Source of the DNA: Corticimicrobacter populi
Lineage (GTDB): Bacteria > Pseudomonadota > Gammaproteobacteria > Burkholderiales > Burkholderiaceae_B
Assembly: GCF_003123725.1 (NCBI RefSeq)
Contig: NZ_QETA01000003.1
Coordinates: 396,562-460,561 of the forward strand
Direction of reading: 5' to 3'
Length of the DNA: 64,000 bases
The notes beneath the pieces are model-generated. The model saw only the letters and a program-made list of their open reading frames with translations. It made no database searches and was not told the DNA's origin. Positions within the stretch are counted from its first letter, which is position 1. Every line of letters begins with the position of its first letter. Positions 7,759 to 18,869 of this stretch are shown one piece after another. The position numbers and the translations under genes were made by a program.

Positions 7759-8811
7759 ATGTATAACCGACTCGCTCTTGCCATATCCTGTGCATTCCTG
7801 GCCGCCAATCCGGCCATGGCCGATCAACAGGTCGTCGAAAAAGACCTGCGTGCCACTGCACAGAATCTGTTCCAGCCCATCCCGACGGCTGAGCAGATCA
7901 TCACAGAGCAGAATATCAGCAACGACAAGATCGAACTGGGTCGCTGGCTGTTTTTCGAACCCCGCCTGTCGGCCAGCCACATCATTACCTGCAATACCTG
8001 CCATAGCGTCGGCACCGGTGGCGCAGACAACATCCCGACCTCGATCGGCCACGGCTGGCAGGCCGGTCCTCGCAACTCGCCCACCGTGCTGAACGCGGTA
8101 TTCAACGCCGCCCAGTTCTGGGACGGTCGTGCCGCCGATCTGGCCGCCCAGGCCAAGGGCCCGGTTCAGGCCAGCGTCGAGATGAACAGCACACCCGAAC
8201 ACGTCGTGACGACCCTCAAGAGCATTCCCGAATACGTGGAATTCTTCCAGAAGGCCTTCCCCGGCGAGAAGGATCCGGTCACCTTCGACAACATGGCCTA
8301 TGCCATCGAAGCGTTCGAAAAGACCCTGGTCACGCCGAATTCGCGTTTCGACCAGTTCCTGGCCGGCCAGTCGGCGCTTGAGCAGCAAGAGCTGCAGGGC
8401 CTGGACCTGTTCATCAACAAGGGTTGCGTGGCCTGCCATGCCGGCCAGAACGTCGGCGGGCAGGGCTACTTCCCCTTCGGCGTGATCGAAAAGCCGGGGG
8501 CCAACATCCTGCCCGAGGGTGACAAGGGTCGCTTTGCCGTGACGGAAACCGCCGTGGACGAGTACGTCTTCCGCGCCGGCCCGCTGCGCAACATTGCGCT
8601 GACCGCCCCCTACTTCCACAGCGGACAGGTCTGGGATCTGGAACAGGCCGTTGCCATCATGGGCACCAGCCAGCTCGGCCATGATCTCAACGACGGCGAA
8701 GTCAAGGCCATCACGGCCTTCCTGAAGACGCTGACCGGTGAGCAGCCCAAGGTCGAATACCCGATCCTGCCGCCCAGCACCAGGGATACGCCGCTGCCCA
8801 AGCCGATGTAA
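7759..8811 (+). CDS. ccp: Periplasmic di-haem cytochrome c peroxidase
   Basis: This enzyme reduces hydrogen peroxide to water with electrons from c-type cytochromes in the periplasm. The 350-residue precursor has a signal peptide ending near NPAMA (residues 1-21) and two haem-c motifs, CNTCH at 78-82 and CVACH at 223-227, as in bacterial CcpA/Ccp. Other family features are PRLSASHIITC before haem 1, the conserved GPRNSPTVLNA loop, and LRNIALTAPYFHSG near the C-terminus. GGAGAAG precedes the ATG. An FNR/Anr-like promoter lies upstream and a strong terminator follows, so it is probably a single-gene unit induced at low oxygen. Confidence 0.95.
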   Translation: MYNRLALAISCAFLAANPAMADQQVVEKDLRATAQNLFQPIPTAEQIITEQNISNDKIELGRWLFFEPRLSASHIITCNTCHSVGTGGADNIPTSIGHGWQAGPRNSPTVLNAVFNAAQFWDGRAADLAAQAKGPVQASVEMNSTPEHVVTTLKSIPEYVEFFQKAFPGEKDPVTFDNMAYAIEAFEKTLVTPNSRFDQFLAGQSALEQQELQGLDLFINKGCVACHAGQNVGGQGYFPFGVIEKPGANILPEGDKGRFAVTETAVDEYVFRAGPLRNIALTAPYFHSGQVWDLEQAVAIMGTSQLGHDLNDGEVKAITAFLKTLTGEQPKVEYPILPPSTRDTPLPKPM

Positions 8812-8881
8812 TGGCACGCAGGGGCGCTCCCGCCCCTGCCCAGGTTGCCCGCGCATGGGCAACCTGACAGCACGACTCTGC

Positions 8882-8913
8882 AGCCCGTTTTGCCTTTGGC
8901 AAACGGGCTTTTT
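8882..8913 (+). terminator. Intrinsic terminator of ccp
   Basis: The stem AGCCCGTTTTGCC / GGCAAACGGGCT (one bulged T, TTT loop) is followed by TTTT about 70 bp after the ccp stop codon. Confidence 0.85.
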
Positions 8914-8963
8914 GCTGGTCGGGTCGCCCCAAGGCAAAAAGCGCCCCCGCACAGGGTAGCGCC
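8911..8963 (+). repeat. Dispersed palindromic repeat, intergenic copy B (diverged)
   Basis: The core GTCGCCCCAAGGCAAAAAGCGCCCCC and a following CAGGG-TAGCGC block match copies A and C, but the right half is shorter and diverged. It sits between the convergent ends of ccp and dcd, directly after the ccp terminator. Confidence 0.65.
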
Positions 8964-9010
8964 TTGTCAGTTCAAGCGGGTCCGGTCCCGCTCCTCCAGG
9001 GTCCACAGCG

Positions 9011-9577
9011 TCAGGTGCGTGGCAGTGTTACGCCACGCTGCCCCTGGTACTTGCCGCCGCGATCCTTGTAGGAAGTCTCGCAGGCTTCGTCGCCCTCGAA
9101 GAACAGCATCTGGGCACAGCCTTCGCCCGCATAGATCTTGGCCGGCAACGGCGTGGTGTTGGAGAATTCCAGCGTGACGTGGCCTTCCCACTCCGGTTCC
9201 AGCGGCGTGACGTTGACGATGATGCCGCAACGAGCATAGGTACTCTTGCCCAGGCAAACCGTCAGCACGTTGCGGGGGATGCGGAAGTACTCGACCGTAT
9301 AGGCCAGTGCAAAGGAATTGGGCGGGATGATGCAGACATCACCCTTGAAATCGACGAATGATTTTTCGTCGAAATTCTTGGGATCCACGATCGTGGAATT
9401 GATGTTGGTGAAAATCTTGAACTCGTCGGCGCAACGCACGTCGTAGCCATAGCTGCTGGTGCCGAAGCTGACGATGCGCTCGCCCCGGGCATCAATCCTG
9501 ACCTGTCCGGGTTCGAAGGGTTCAATCATGCCTGCGGCCGAAGCCTGGCGAATCCAGCGATCACTTTTAATGCTCAT
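9011..9577 (-). CDS. dcd: dCTP deaminase
   Basis: Dcd deaminates dCTP to dUTP, the main route to dUMP and then dTMP in Gram-negative bacteria. The 188 residues start with [10 protein letters not shown] and include TSSYGYDVR near residue 38, the [20 protein letters not shown] block around 107-126 with the catalytic region, and the C-terminal GKYQGQRGV. This is the normal length of the trimeric family. The ATG at 9577 was chosen because the protein aligns with Dcd from its first residue. Upstream on the same strand are apbC, tamA and tamB; the 106-bp gap after tamB makes a separate promoter possible. Confidence 0.96.
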   Translation of the reverse strand: MSIKSDRWIRQASAAGMIEPFEPGQVRIDARGERIVSFGTSSYGYDVRCADEFKIFTNINSTIVDPKNFDEKSFVDFKGDVCIIPPNSFALAYTVEYFRIPRNVLTVCLGKSTYARCGIIVNVTPLEPEWEGHVTLEFSNTTPLPAKIYAGEGCAQMLFFEGDEACETSYKDRGGKYQGQRGVTLPRT

Positions 9578-9683
9578 AGGGGCCCTGAAAACCGGCGAGT
9601 TTTGTACAAGGCGCAAGTATGGCATAGCCACGGCGCGATGTGTTGACATGCGCGCCGCATCTTTGCCATCGGCATGCGCCGGA

Positions 9684-12600
9684 TCAATCCGGCAGGATCA
9701 GTCGATAGATCAGCTCCAGGCCGTTGACGGTACCTGTCTTCAGGTCGAGAGACAGACCCTGTGCCAGTCGGTAGCCAATGCGTCCCACGGTTTCGGAACC
9801 GGACAATGCCTGTTCGATGCCCACCGTGATGCCATCGGCAAATGTCTTGCTGGCATAGATGAATTGCGAAGACAGGTCATCATCCCCGGTACGGTTCACG
9901 CTGCCCGCCACCGTCACATCCGGCAGCAGGCTACCGGATGATCCTACCGAGCCACTGCGGATACCGACATCGTCCAGGCCGAAACGGCGATAGAACGGCT
10001 CGCCATTGCCTCCAATCAGCGACGCGCCCAGAGACAGCAGCATCGACGTATCGCCCCCGCCCTCATCCGGGCCGCGCCCCAGCAGCAGCCAGGACAGTTT
10101 TTCGACATCGGAGACCTCCGGATACGAAATCAGGTCGATGCGAGGCCGCTGCGCCGTACCGACGACGCGCACCCCTGCGCGGACCTGCCCCTCGTTGCGC
10201 AGAGCCTCGATATCGAGCAGCGGATTTTCCAGGCTCCCCTGGAAGGTCAGGATGCCTTTCTGAAGACGCAACCGCTGACCATAGGCCTCAATCCGGCCTG
10301 CCCGCGTGCGCAAAGTACCCATGCCCGTCAGGCGTCCATCCCTGAGCGTGATTTCGAGCGAACCAACCAGCCCCGCATCAATCCCCAGGCCCACGATATA
10401 GAAACGCGGCCCCAGATCGATCTTGAGTTGCATGGACAGATCCAGTGCGGATGACTGTGCCACGTGCTGGTCCATGCTGCGCACGACCACCACATCATCA
10501 TCCACGCGCGGCACGCTGCTAAGCATATCCAGACCGAACCATCCGGCGTCGGCCGTGAGCGAGCCGGTAACACTGACCTTAGGCAACGCCGCGTCGATCT
10601 CGACCGCCCCCGACAGCATGGCATAGCGGTCCGTCCGCTGCATCGCCGGAAAATGGTGCATCTCGACGCGGATCTTGCCCGCCGAGGCCATCAGGTTCCA
10701 GTCGCCGGTTGCCTTGACGTACCCGTTCTTGACATCGGACTCCTTGGCGATCCATTCGCGGGTACGCCACTCGGTTGCCTCGACCCGGACAGAAGCAGGA
10801 AAGTACAGTTCATCGAGCAACAGCCGATCACCATCGAAACGTGCCGCCAGCCGGCCGTCGACCAGCCGGATACCATCATCGACACGCACGACCCGCAGTT
10901 TCTCGCCACTCACGCTACCGCGGATATCCCAGTCCTTGCCGGGCAAGCCTTCGGCCTGCACATCGGCACGCAGGCTCCCCCCCACCTCCAGGGAATCACC
11001 CGTCAGCAATGCCAGCCATGACAAATCTGCCAGGTCAGCCCGCAAGGCACCCCGAATGGGCACGGTCGGACTCAGCGCCCAGCCACCGGCAGCCGGCCTG
11101 ACCAGCAAAAGCGATCCTTCCCCGCTGGCAGAGCCCACGCGTTGGCTCTGCAACTCCAGGCCAATATCGACCTGGCTGCCACGCGCACCCGCCGCACGCG
11201 CGCGCGCCTCGATGCGCAACTTGTCGAGTCCCAATGCCACCTGGGGCTCACCCGGAATCAGGATATCGCCACCGCGTCGTTCGATGCTGACCGTACCGGT
11301 CAGATGCTGGGCCACGACCAGATCCCACTCTGCGGACAGGTTGACACGCTGCTCGGACCGGCGCTCATTGAGCACGACCACACCACCCCGCGCATCGGCC
11401 GTGGCACTGTCTGCCTGCTGGAAAGCGGCCTTGAGCTTGTCCACCAGACCACTGCTGAGCACGAGATCCGGAATGCGGCCCTTGCTCTGGATGCGCTCGC
11501 CCGCGCCCGCGCTCAATTCATGATCGATTGCCACTTGCTGATCATCGGGCAAGCCCACCAGCAATGTCGTTTTCCCGACGCGCCACTGCAGTGGCTGGCC
11601 CGGGGGCATATCAAGAGACAGCGGCAACGCCTGCTGCAATGCCAGAGAAAATCCTGCGTGCTCAGCCTGCAACTGCGACAACTGGCCACGCCAGCCCTGC
11701 GTGGATGCCGACCATGCGCCGGCAGCATTGAGTCTGGCCGAGGCCGGCCCCTGGCCGACCACGCCAGGCAGTACATTACGGGGCGCATAGTGCCCCTCCA
11801 GCCGCAGGCGATGCGCCTGCAATGAGCCTTCGATCTCGGCCTTCAGATCGGCCCGCCCCTCGAGGTCCGGCCACAGCGTACCGAACGCAGGCACGGCCAC
11901 ATCCAGCACAAGCTTGTCGCCAGCCCGCCCCCAGGCACCATTGCCGCGCAGGCCGGCATCCCCCACCTTGAGATCCGAGCGGAACGAAGGCAGTCTCCAT
12001 GTCGTCCAGTCTGGCCCGGCCATATCGGCCCGCAACGCCAGACTGCCGGACACCGCCTGCCGGTTCCAGAGCGCGCCAGGCCCCATGCGCATATCCAGCC
12101 CGACATCAAGCGGCCGCCCCTGTTCATCAAGCCGCCCATCGACAGCCAGGTCGGCCGAAATGACCGCCTGCGGCACATCCGCAGGCAACCAGCGCGACAG
12201 GTCGAGACCGCGAATCTTCAGATTGCTTTTCCACGCCCGCCAGTCGGGCGTCTGGCCACCGCCCTCACCCGACCAGTCCAGTTTGCCCTCGATGCTGCCG
12301 CCCTGGGCAATATCGAGCACGATATCAGCCATGCGTACAGGAAAGGGCGCACGCGGCAACAGATCGGCCTGCGCACGCAGCGACAGTCCTGCACCGCTGC
12401 CGGCCAGCGTCGTGGTCATGGTGTCAAGCGATCCTTCCATTGCCACTGTCAGGTCCAGCACGCAGGCATCGGCCGTATCCTGGCGCTGCACGCGCGCAGG
12501 CACGCACAACACGGATTCGGCCGTTGCCCCCCTGGCCTTGGCCTGGACCCAGCCACTGAGCGGCCAGGGATCCTGCAGGCCGCTCAGACGCATATCTGCA

Positions 12601-13184
12601 CTCAGGTCGACCTCGGCCTGCTCATGGCTCACCCGCCCCTGTGTCAACACCAGTTGCGCTTGTGCTGCACCCAGAAATAGAGCCGCCTCGACATCGCTCA
12701 CGCCAACCGGCAGCGACTCGCCATTCTGCTGGAATTCGAAACGCCCCACGGCAAACTTGTCGAGAGCAATTGAAACCGGCAACACCGGCATGGCAAATGG
12801 TGCCTCGTCTTCCGGCTCAGGAGCAGCATCCTCCTCACTGCTGTGCAATGCAACCTGGACCAGACCAGCAGACAGCTCACGGACCTGCAGGCGTTTCGAA
12901 CCCAGCGCCAGCCAATCCACGTCGAGCCTTGCGTTTTCAAGCAACACCTCGAACGCCGGGTCGTTCAAAGAAAAATGCCCGATCGTCAGTCCGCCCAGTA
13001 CGGAGCCTCGTACCTCACGCACCTCGCCCCCGAACTGACTGCTGACGGTCTGCAGGAGGAAACGGGTACCAGGCTGCGAGCCCAGTGCCCAAACCACGAA
13101 GCCGACAGCAATGGTCAACAGCATCGCCAAAGCCGGCAGCCACCAGTAGACCAGCAACCGCAGCAGGTATGTGAGCGATCTCAA
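9684..13184 (-). CDS. tamB: Translocation and assembly module inner-membrane protein TamB
   Basis: TamB is a long beta-taco protein anchored in the inner membrane that works with TamA in outer-membrane protein insertion and phospholipid transport across the periplasm. The 1166 residues show one N-terminal membrane anchor (about residues 5-33, rich in Leu, Trp and Val), a long repetitive beta region, and the conserved C-terminal DUF490 domain (about 830-1166, with [16 protein letters not shown] and [15 protein letters not shown]). The likely start is TTG at 13184, whose last two bases belong to the TGA of tamA (TTGA overlap), so translation is probably coupled to tamA. Confidence 0.94.
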   Translation of the reverse strand: MRSLTYLLRLLVYWWLPALAMLLTIAVGFVVWALGSQPGTRFLLQTVSSQFGGEVREVRGSVLGGLTIGHFSLNDPAFEVLLENARLDVDWLALGSKRLQVRELSAGLVQVALHSSEEDAAPEPEDEAPFAMPVLPVSIALDKFAVGRFEFQQNGESLPVGVSDVEAALFLGAAQAQLVLTQGRVSHEQAEVDLSADMRLSGLQDPWPLSGWVQAKARGATAESVLCVPARVQRQDTADACVLDLTVAMEGSLDTMTTTLAGSGAGLSLRAQADLLPRAPFPVRMADIVLDIAQGGSIEGKLDWSGEGGGQTPDWRAWKSNLKIRGLDLSRWLPADVPQAVISADLAVDGRLDEQGRPLDVGLDMRMGPGALWNRQAVSGSLALRADMAGPDWTTWRLPSFRSDLKVGDAGLRGNGAWGRAGDKLVLDVAVPAFGTLWPDLEGRADLKAEIEGSLQAHRLRLEGHYAPRNVLPGVVGQGPASARLNAAGAWSASTQGWRGQLSQLQAEHAGFSLALQQALPLSLDMPPGQPLQWRVGKTTLLVGLPDDQQVAIDHELSAGAGERIQSKGRIPDLVLSSGLVDKLKAAFQQADSATADARGGVVVLNERRSEQRVNLSAEWDLVVAQHLTGTVSIERRGGDILIPGEPQVALGLDKLRIEARARAAGARGSQVDIGLELQSQRVGSASGEGSLLLVRPAAGGWALSPTVPIRGALRADLADLSWLALLTGDSLEVGGSLRADVQAEGLPGKDWDIRGSVSGEKLRVVRVDDGIRLVDGRLAARFDGDRLLLDELYFPASVRVEATEWRTREWIAKESDVKNGYVKATGDWNLMASAGKIRVEMHHFPAMQRTDRYAMLSGAVEIDAALPKVSVTGSLTADAGWFGLDMLSSVPRVDDDVVVVRSMDQHVAQSSALDLSMQLKIDLGPRFYIVGLGIDAGLVGSLEITLRDGRLTGMGTLRTRAGRIEAYGQRLRLQKGILTFQGSLENPLLDIEALRNEGQVRAGVRVVGTAQRPRIDLISYPEVSDVEKLSWLLLGRGPDEGGGDTSMLLSLGASLIGGNGEPFYRRFGLDDVGIRSGSVGSSGSLLPDVTVAGSVNRTGDDDLSSQFIYASKTFADGITVGIEQALSGSETVGRIGYRLAQGLSLDLKTGTVNGLELIYRLILPD

Positions 13185-15016
13185 AATGCGATCCCCAGGG
13201 AAAAATGCAGGCGCAGGCGGTGATCGCGCTGTCCCCAGGCCAGGTCCAGTTCCAGCGGCCCGGCCGGCGTACGCACGCGTGCGCCGGCACCATAGCCGGT
13301 AAATACCTTCATGTCCTTGAATGATGCAGCGGCATCACCAGCATCGACGAACACCGCCATGCCGACCGTATCGTTGAAGTAGTGGGTGTACTCAATCCCA
13401 GCCAGCGCCAGGGTTCGCGCACCAATGACGGCACCGTCACGGTGCTCGCCAATGCTGCGGTACTTGTAGCCACGAATGCTGCGTGCGCCACCGGTGCGGT
13501 ATCCAAAATCGTCAGGCACCTGGACTTGGTCATTGGCCCAGACTTTGCCTACTTCGGCATGCAGGCTCAGGATATCGCGCTTGCTGAGCGGCCACCATGT
13601 CTGCACGCGCAGGCTGCCGCGCAGGTAGGGCTTGCCGTCGTCGAGCGTCATGCCGCCCCCCGTGCCCAGCACGATCAGGTTGCCGTCGCGAGGATCGTAT
13701 TTGTCGTTGACGTCTCGCCGTAGCCATTCTGCCGTCAGCGAAGCCGAAGGCAGGCTGTAGGGTTCGCCATCCTCCAGGCGCACCCGGTCATGCGCCAGCA
13801 GCGCACCGTAACGCGCTTCGTAGTCAACGCGACGGTTGGTTTCAGATCGCCAGCCGATGAATCGGGTCGCCCCCAGCGCCAGCCGCGTCACGTCCAGGCC
13901 ATTGATATCCGAGCGATCAGCCAGCAAGCCTATGCTGTCCTTGTAGCCATTGGCATCGGGTGGCAGGTAGAAATCCAGATAAGCACGCTGACGCTTGCGG
14001 TCCAGTCCAATACCGGTTTCCATCGTCAATGGCAGGCCGAACACGATATTCTGGCGATATTGCGCCTCGGCCCGCACACCCACGTCGCTATCGAGCCCCA
14101 ATGAGAATGCATAACGCCGGGCCGCCGCCTCGGTGACCTGCACCTGGACAGGCAACGTCAGGTCGCCATCGGACTTGACCACGACGTCATCATCTGCCGT
14201 CGGTTGCTCGGGATAGACAAAGGCACCACGAAAAAAGTTGGTGCTCTGCAACTGTTGCTGCCAGGTCACGAACTGGTCCCGTTCGTAAGGCTGGCCGGGC
14301 TTGTAGCGCACGTAATAATCGATCAGTTCCTCGGGCGTGCGACGCAGCCCTTCAACCTTGAGTTCGCCCAGCAGCACACGAGGGCCGCTATCGATAGTGA
14401 CGGAGACATCCACCGCACCGGCTTCGGGGTCGACCCGGGCCTGAGAGTGCGCCAGGCGGGCCAGGAAGAAATCCTGCTCGCCAACCTGGTTCAGCAGATC
14501 GGCCTTGGCCTGGCTCCACGCTTTGTTGATGAAAATATCGCCGGCCGGCAACTGCCAGTCCTGACGCCATGTCTCGCGCCGTTCAGCGAACTCGGGCCGT
14601 GAAGCTGCCCCGGTAAATTCGAGATCGACCTTGCGCACCACGGCACGTTTGCCTGGCTCAATCACGAAATCCCAGGTCTCGCCGGCGAAGTCTGTACCGA
14701 CCTCCAGCGTGACGACCGGTTCGAAATAACCCTGCGTCGCCAGGGCCGACAGTGCGGCCTCGTATGCACGGCGACGCAGCCGGGTCGACTCGCCACCGTC
14801 CATGTCCTCGGCCAGCCTGACGATCACATCGACAGACCCCATGATGGCCTGCAGTACCTCGGGCCCTACACCGCCCGGATCGATCGTGACCTCGGGCCGG
14901 ATCGATTCAGGCCTGGATGCCTCTTGCTCGGCAGCCATCGAAAGCGGCGATGCCAGACAAAGCCCGGTCGCTGCCAGCCAGAGCCAGCAGCCTGGATATC
15001 CCGACGCTATACGCAT
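13181..15016 (-). CDS. tamA: Translocation and assembly module outer-membrane protein TamA (Omp85 family)
   Basis: TamA is an Omp85-family barrel in the outer membrane and partner of TamB. The 611-residue precursor has a signal peptide (about 1-29, ending SPLSMAA), POTRA domains up to about residue 255, and a 16-strand barrel with motifs VGMAVFVDAGDA and the C-terminal HFSLGIAF, which ends in the Phe expected for BAM substrates. I chose the ATG at 15016 (GAGG 5 bp upstream) over an in-frame GTG at 15034. The gene overlaps tamB by 4 bp and begins 23 bp after apbC, so apbC-tamA-tamB look like one operon. Confidence 0.94.
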   Translation of the reverse strand: MRIASGYPGCWLWLAATGLCLASPLSMAAEQEASRPESIRPEVTIDPGGVGPEVLQAIMGSVDVIVRLAEDMDGGESTRLRRRAYEAALSALATQGYFEPVVTLEVGTDFAGETWDFVIEPGKRAVVRKVDLEFTGAASRPEFAERRETWRQDWQLPAGDIFINKAWSQAKADLLNQVGEQDFFLARLAHSQARVDPEAGAVDVSVTIDSGPRVLLGELKVEGLRRTPEELIDYYVRYKPGQPYERDQFVTWQQQLQSTNFFRGAFVYPEQPTADDDVVVKSDGDLTLPVQVQVTEAAARRYAFSLGLDSDVGVRAEAQYRQNIVFGLPLTMETGIGLDRKRQRAYLDFYLPPDANGYKDSIGLLADRSDINGLDVTRLALGATRFIGWRSETNRRVDYEARYGALLAHDRVRLEDGEPYSLPSASLTAEWLRRDVNDKYDPRDGNLIVLGTGGGMTLDDGKPYLRGSLRVQTWWPLSKRDILSLHAEVGKVWANDQVQVPDDFGYRTGGARSIRGYKYRSIGEHRDGAVIGARTLALAGIEYTHYFNDTVGMAVFVDAGDAAASFKDMKVFTGYGAGARVRTPAGPLELDLAWGQRDHRLRLHFSLGIAF

Positions 15017-15039
15017 CCAGTCCTCATTTTCCACGCGCC

Positions 15040-16128
15040 TCAGAGAGATTCGACCACGACGGAAGGGAAGCGGGCACTCATGTCACGGGGCAGCACGGCA
15101 ACACGGCCCTCCACACGGCGGGCAATCTGCTGGTAGGCCAGAGCCTCTGCACTGCCCGGATCGGCCACCACCGTCGGTCGACCGCTGTCGGCCTGGACAC
15201 GTATCGGCATGGACAGTGGCAGGCTGCCCAGCCAGGGGGTGTCGTACTGCTGCGCCATGCGCTGACCGCCTCCTTCTCCGAAAATATGTTCTGCATGACC
15301 GCAATTGGAACAGACATGCACGGCCATATTCTCTACGATACCCAAAATCGGCACATCCACTTTGTTAAACATCATCAAGCCCCGTCGCGCGTCCATCAGG
15401 GCGATGTCCTGCGGCGTGGTGACGATCACCGCCCCCACCACCGGCACTTTCTGGGACAGGGTCAGGGCGATATCGCCCGTACCCGGCGGCATATCGATAA
15501 TGAGATAGTCCAGATCACCCCAGTTGGTCAGCTGGAGCAGTTGCTCGAGCGCCTGGGTAGCCATCGGACCGCGCCAGATCGCCGGCGCATCGTTTCCCAT
15601 CAGGAAACCGATCGAATTGACCTTGATGCCGTGGGCCTCGAGTGGCTCCATCGTCTTGCCATCATGGCTGGGAGGACGACCGGTCGCGCCAGTCATGGTG
15701 GGCAGACTGGGACCGTAGACATCGGCATCCAGCATCCCGACGCTGGCACCGTCGCGCGCCAGTGCCAGAGCCAGATTGACGGCCGTGGTACTCTTGCCGA
15801 CGCCCCCCTTGCCGGATGAGACGGCAATGATATTGCGTATGCCCGGCACGGGCTTGAGCGTACGCTGCACCGCATGCGACTGCACTTTCCACTGCAGGTC
15901 GAGCGTGACCTCACCAATGCCTGCCTCGCTGAATGCGGCCAGCGCCTGCCCCAGCAGCGCACCGCGGCGCTCTTCCGGCAGGGGGTAGCCGACCTCGGCA
16001 CGGATGGCGGGCACGCTGCCGCCCAGATCGATGTCGCGGTCGCGAACCGCGTGACCGAGCGCGACCCCGGTGGCGTCATCGACGATACTATCCAGCACGG
16101 CGCGGATCTGTTCGAGTGTTGCTGTCAT
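15040..16128 (-). CDS. apbC: Mrp/ApbC iron-sulfur cluster carrier ATPase
   Basis: ApbC (Mrp) is a P-loop NTPase that carries and delivers Fe-S clusters in the cytoplasm. The 362 residues contain an N-terminal MIP18/DUF59-like domain (about 1-90), the deviant Walker [10 protein letters not shown] near residue 108, the switch DMPPGTGD, and the cluster-binding CSNC around residue 275. The start ATG at 16128 gives the normal N-terminus; the frame runs 10 codons further without a better ribosome-binding site. It is divergent from the small membrane protein and metG, a neighbourhood common in betaproteobacteria. Confidence 0.95.
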   Translation of the reverse strand: MTATLEQIRAVLDSIVDDATGVALGHAVRDRDIDLGGSVPAIRAEVGYPLPEERRGALLGQALAAFSEAGIGEVTLDLQWKVQSHAVQRTLKPVPGIRNIIAVSSGKGGVGKSTTAVNLALALARDGASVGMLDADVYGPSLPTMTGATGRPPSHDGKTMEPLEAHGIKVNSIGFLMGNDAPAIWRGPMATQALEQLLQLTNWGDLDYLIIDMPPGTGDIALTLSQKVPVVGAVIVTTPQDIALMDARRGLMMFNKVDVPILGIVENMAVHVCSNCGHAEHIFGEGGGQRMAQQYDTPWLGSLPLSMPIRVQADSGRPTVVADPGSAEALAYQQIARRVEGRVAVLPRDMSARFPSVVVESL

Positions 16129-16316
16129 TTCGTTTCCATCATTGCGGTATGGCGGCATGGCAATGTATGCTGCCAGAAAACATGCATCTTTCTTTCATGC
16201 ATCAGACGACAAGGATAGCGGATAAGCTGTCGGATCGCAGTAATACACACACTCCGTCACCAGCCTTCGAACAGATCGCAGGGAACTTTTCTCCCCACAC
16301 GGAACTCAATCATTTT

Positions 16317-16583
16317 ATGAAAGACACCATCAGCCGTTTTCTCCGTCTCGCCGTGCTGGCCGTCCTGGCCTTGGTCGGCATGGGCATGGCCCTGATCTTC
16401 ATGGTTTCCACGGCGATAGCCGTCGGCGTGCTCTACATCGTGGCGCGCCTGCGCGGCCAGCCGTTCGGCATCCGTACTTACTGGGCCCGTCGCCAGGCCG
16501 CCCGCCCCAAGCCATTCCAGTATGGCAAGCAGCATTTCAGCAACCAGGACGCCATCGACGTCGAGGTCCGCGAAGTACGCTGA
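16317..16583 (+). CDS. Small membrane protein of unknown function
   Basis: This 88-residue protein has one long hydrophobic stretch (about residues 8-44, enough for one long or two short membrane helices) and a basic, polar tail ending in DVEVREVR. The ATG at 16317 is chosen because the hydrophobic segment begins shortly after it; the ribosome-binding site is weak. It lies between divergent apbC and metG. I do not recognise the family. The frame is open far upstream, but that part overlaps apbC on the other strand and does not look like protein. Confidence 0.6.
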   Translation: MKDTISRFLRLAVLAVLALVGMGMALIFMVSTAIAVGVLYIVARLRGQPFGIRTYWARRQAARPKPFQYGKQHFSNQDAIDVEVREVR

Positions 16584-16641
16584 AGGCCGCAGCGGGCAGC
16601 GCGCCTCGGATCACGCCGGGACAAAACCCGGCATCCATCCT

Positions 16642-16671
16642 AAAATGACGGATTCACCCTCCGTCATTTTT
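16642..16671 (+). terminator. Hairpin with U-tract directly before metG
   Basis: A perfect 11-bp stem (AAAATGACGGA / TCCGTCATTTT) with a 7-nt loop and five T ends 14 bp before the metG ATG. It would terminate transcription of the small membrane protein gene. Because it is so close to metG, it could also act on the metG leader. Confidence 0.75.
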
Positions 16672-16685
16672 CCTTCAGCAGATCC

Positions 16686-18788
16686 ATGTCGCGCACACTG
16701 TTCGTCACCACCGCACTGCCCTATGCCAACGGTTCCTTCCATATCGGCCACATCATGGAATACATCCAGGCCGATATCTGGGTGCGCAGCATGCGGATGG
16801 CGGGACATACCGTACATTTCGTCGGAGCCGACGATGTCCACGGGGCGCCCATCATGCTCAAGGCAGAGGCCGAGGGCATCACGCCCGAAGCACTGGTCGC
16901 CCGCTATGCGGCCGAACGGCCGATGTACCTCAACGGCTTCCACATCCGGTTCGATCACTGGCATACGACCCACTCGCCCGAGAACGTCGAACTGTCGGGC
17001 AGCATCTACCAGGCGCTCAAGGCAGCCGGCTTCATCGAAAGCCGCACCATCGAGCAGTTCTATGACCCGATCAAGGGTATGTTCCTGCCCGATCGCTATA
17101 TCAAGGGCGAGTGCCCGCACTGCCATGCCCAGGATCAATACGGCGACGCCTGCGAGCAATGCAGCACGGTCTACAGCCCGACCGAGTTGATCAACCCCTA
17201 TTCCACCATTACCCGCGCCACGCCGGTGCTGCGCCAGTCCGAGCACTTCTTCTTCAAACTGTCGGATCCGCGCTGCGTAGAGTTCCTGCAGGACTGGACC
17301 CGCGGTGACAATCGCCAGGGCAACAAGCGCCTGCAGGCCGAGGTCCTGGCCAAGACGCGCGAATGGCTGGGCAGCGGCGATGCCTCGGATGCCTCCATGG
17401 CTGACTGGGACATCTCGCGTGACGCCCCCTATTTCGGCATCGAGATCCCCGATGCACCAGGCAAGTATTTCTACGTCTGGCTGGATGCCCCCGTCGGCTA
17501 CCTGGCCTCGCTCAAGGCCTATTGCAACAAGGCCGGCCTGGATTTCGATGCCCTGCTGGCACCGGACAGTCCGACCGAGCAGGTTCATTTCATCGGCAAG
17601 GACATCGTCTACTTTCACGCTTTGTTCTGGCCCGCCATGCTCAAATTTTCAGGCCGCAAGGTGCCGGACGCGCTCAACGTGCACGGCTTCATCACTGTCA
17701 GTGGCGAAAAGATGTCCAAGAGCCGCGGCACCGGCATCTCGCCGTTGCGCTATCTCGAGATCGGCATGAATGCCGAATGGCTGCGCTACTACATCGCCGC
17801 CAAGCTCAACAGCCGCGTCGAAGACATCGATTTCAATCCCGATGACTTCGTGGCTCGCGTCAACAGCGACCTGGTGGGCAAATACGTCAACATTGCCAGC
17901 CGCGCCGCCAACTTCATCAGCAAGCACTTCGACGGCGAAGTCCGGGTGCATGGCGATACAGCCGCGCTGGCCGCGCACTGGCAGCAGGCCGCCGATCAGA
18001 TCCGCGACCTGCTTGAGGCACGCGAATATGGCCGCGCCATACGCGACATCATGGCGCATGCCGACCAGATCAACCAGGCCTTCGACACCGCGCAACCCTG
18101 GGTGCTGGCAAAGGGCTGGGCCGATGCCGACGAGGCCACCCGCAACCAATTGCAGGATGTCTGCTCGCGCGCCCTGGCGGGTTTCAAGGCCCTGTCGGTC
18201 ATGCTCACGCCGATCCTGCCCGCGCTGGGCGATCGCGTGGCACGCGAGCTGTTCGGCCGGCCAGAAGGCTTTGCCTGGCAGGATGCCGGCCAGTTGCCCA
18301 ACCGGATCAGCCCCTTCAAGCACCTGATGCAGCGCGTCGATCCCAAGCAGCTCGACCAGCTTTTCGAGATGCCATCCGGCAATACCGCCATCGGTGCGCC
18401 GGCACAGGAAGCGCAGGCTACCCTGCCCGGAGGGGCCGCCATCGAGCCGGACATCACCATCGACGACTTTGCCAAGGTCGACATGCGCATTGCCCGCATC
18501 GTCGAGTGCAAGGAAGTGGAAGGCTCCGACAAGCTGCTGCAGCTCACGCTGGACCTGGGCGAAGGCCGCCTGCGCAATATTTTCTCCGGCATCAAGTCAG
18601 CCTACAAGCCTGAAGATCTCGCCGGCAAACTGACCGTGGTCGTGGCCAACCTGGCTCCGCGCAAGATGCGCTTCGGCGTTTCGGAAGGCATGGTGCTGTC
18701 GGCGGCTCACGCCGACCGCAAGCAGGAACCCGGCCTGTATGTGCTGGAACCCTGGCCCGGCGCACAGCCTGGTATGCGCATCGGCTGA
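16686..18788 (+). CDS. metG: Methionyl-tRNA synthetase
   Basis: MetG charges tRNA-Met and initiator tRNA with methionine. The 700 residues include the class I HIGH-like motif FHIGH near residue 18, four zinc-site cysteines (CPHC and CEQC around 143-161), KMSKS at residues 342-346, an anticodon-binding helical domain and a C-terminal EMAP-II/Trbp111 tRNA-binding domain (about 592-700) that dimerises the enzyme. It is full length for the family. The start has no clear Shine-Dalgarno sequence (CTTCAGCAGATCC precedes the ATG) and lies just after a terminator-like hairpin. Confidence 0.98.
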   Translation: MSRTLFVTTALPYANGSFHIGHIMEYIQADIWVRSMRMAGHTVHFVGADDVHGAPIMLKAEAEGITPEALVARYAAERPMYLNGFHIRFDHWHTTHSPENVELSGSIYQALKAAGFIESRTIEQFYDPIKGMFLPDRYIKGECPHCHAQDQYGDACEQCSTVYSPTELINPYSTITRATPVLRQSEHFFFKLSDPRCVEFLQDWTRGDNRQGNKRLQAEVLAKTREWLGSGDASDASMADWDISRDAPYFGIEIPDAPGKYFYVWLDAPVGYLASLKAYCNKAGLDFDALLAPDSPTEQVHFIGKDIVYFHALFWPAMLKFSGRKVPDALNVHGFITVSGEKMSKSRGTGISPLRYLEIGMNAEWLRYYIAAKLNSRVEDIDFNPDDFVARVNSDLVGKYVNIASRAANFISKHFDGEVRVHGDTAALAAHWQQAADQIRDLLEAREYGRAIRDIMAHADQINQAFDTAQPWVLAKGWADADEATRNQLQDVCSRALAGFKALSVMLTPILPALGDRVARELFGRPEGFAWQDAGQLPNRISPFKHLMQRVDPKQLDQLFEMPSGNTAIGAPAQEAQATLPGGAAIEPDITIDDFAKVDMRIARIVECKEVEGSDKLLQLTLDLGEGRLRNIFSGIKSAYKPEDLAGKLTVVVANLAPRKMRFGVSEGMVLSAAHADRKQEPGLYVLEPWPGAQPGMRIG

Positions 18789-18835
18789 CGGATTCCTCCA
18801 GGCCGGATATCTACCTGGTCTTCACATCACCAGGC

Positions 18836-18869
18836 AAAACGCCCCCGGAGAATTCCTGGGGCGTTTTTT
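18836..18869. terminator. Bidirectional terminator between metG and TetR gene
   Basis: The stem AAAACGCCCC / GGGGCGTTTT with an inner GGA-GAA-TTCC helix is flanked by T-tracts on both strands. It ends at the stop codon of the leftward TetR gene and serves metG on the plus strand. Confidence 0.88.

Noticed and set aside
7621..9006. Long open frame (461 codons) antisense to cytochrome c peroxidase
   Set aside because: Shadow frame in GC-rich DNA; the plus strand has a clear peroxidase with signal peptide and haem motifs.
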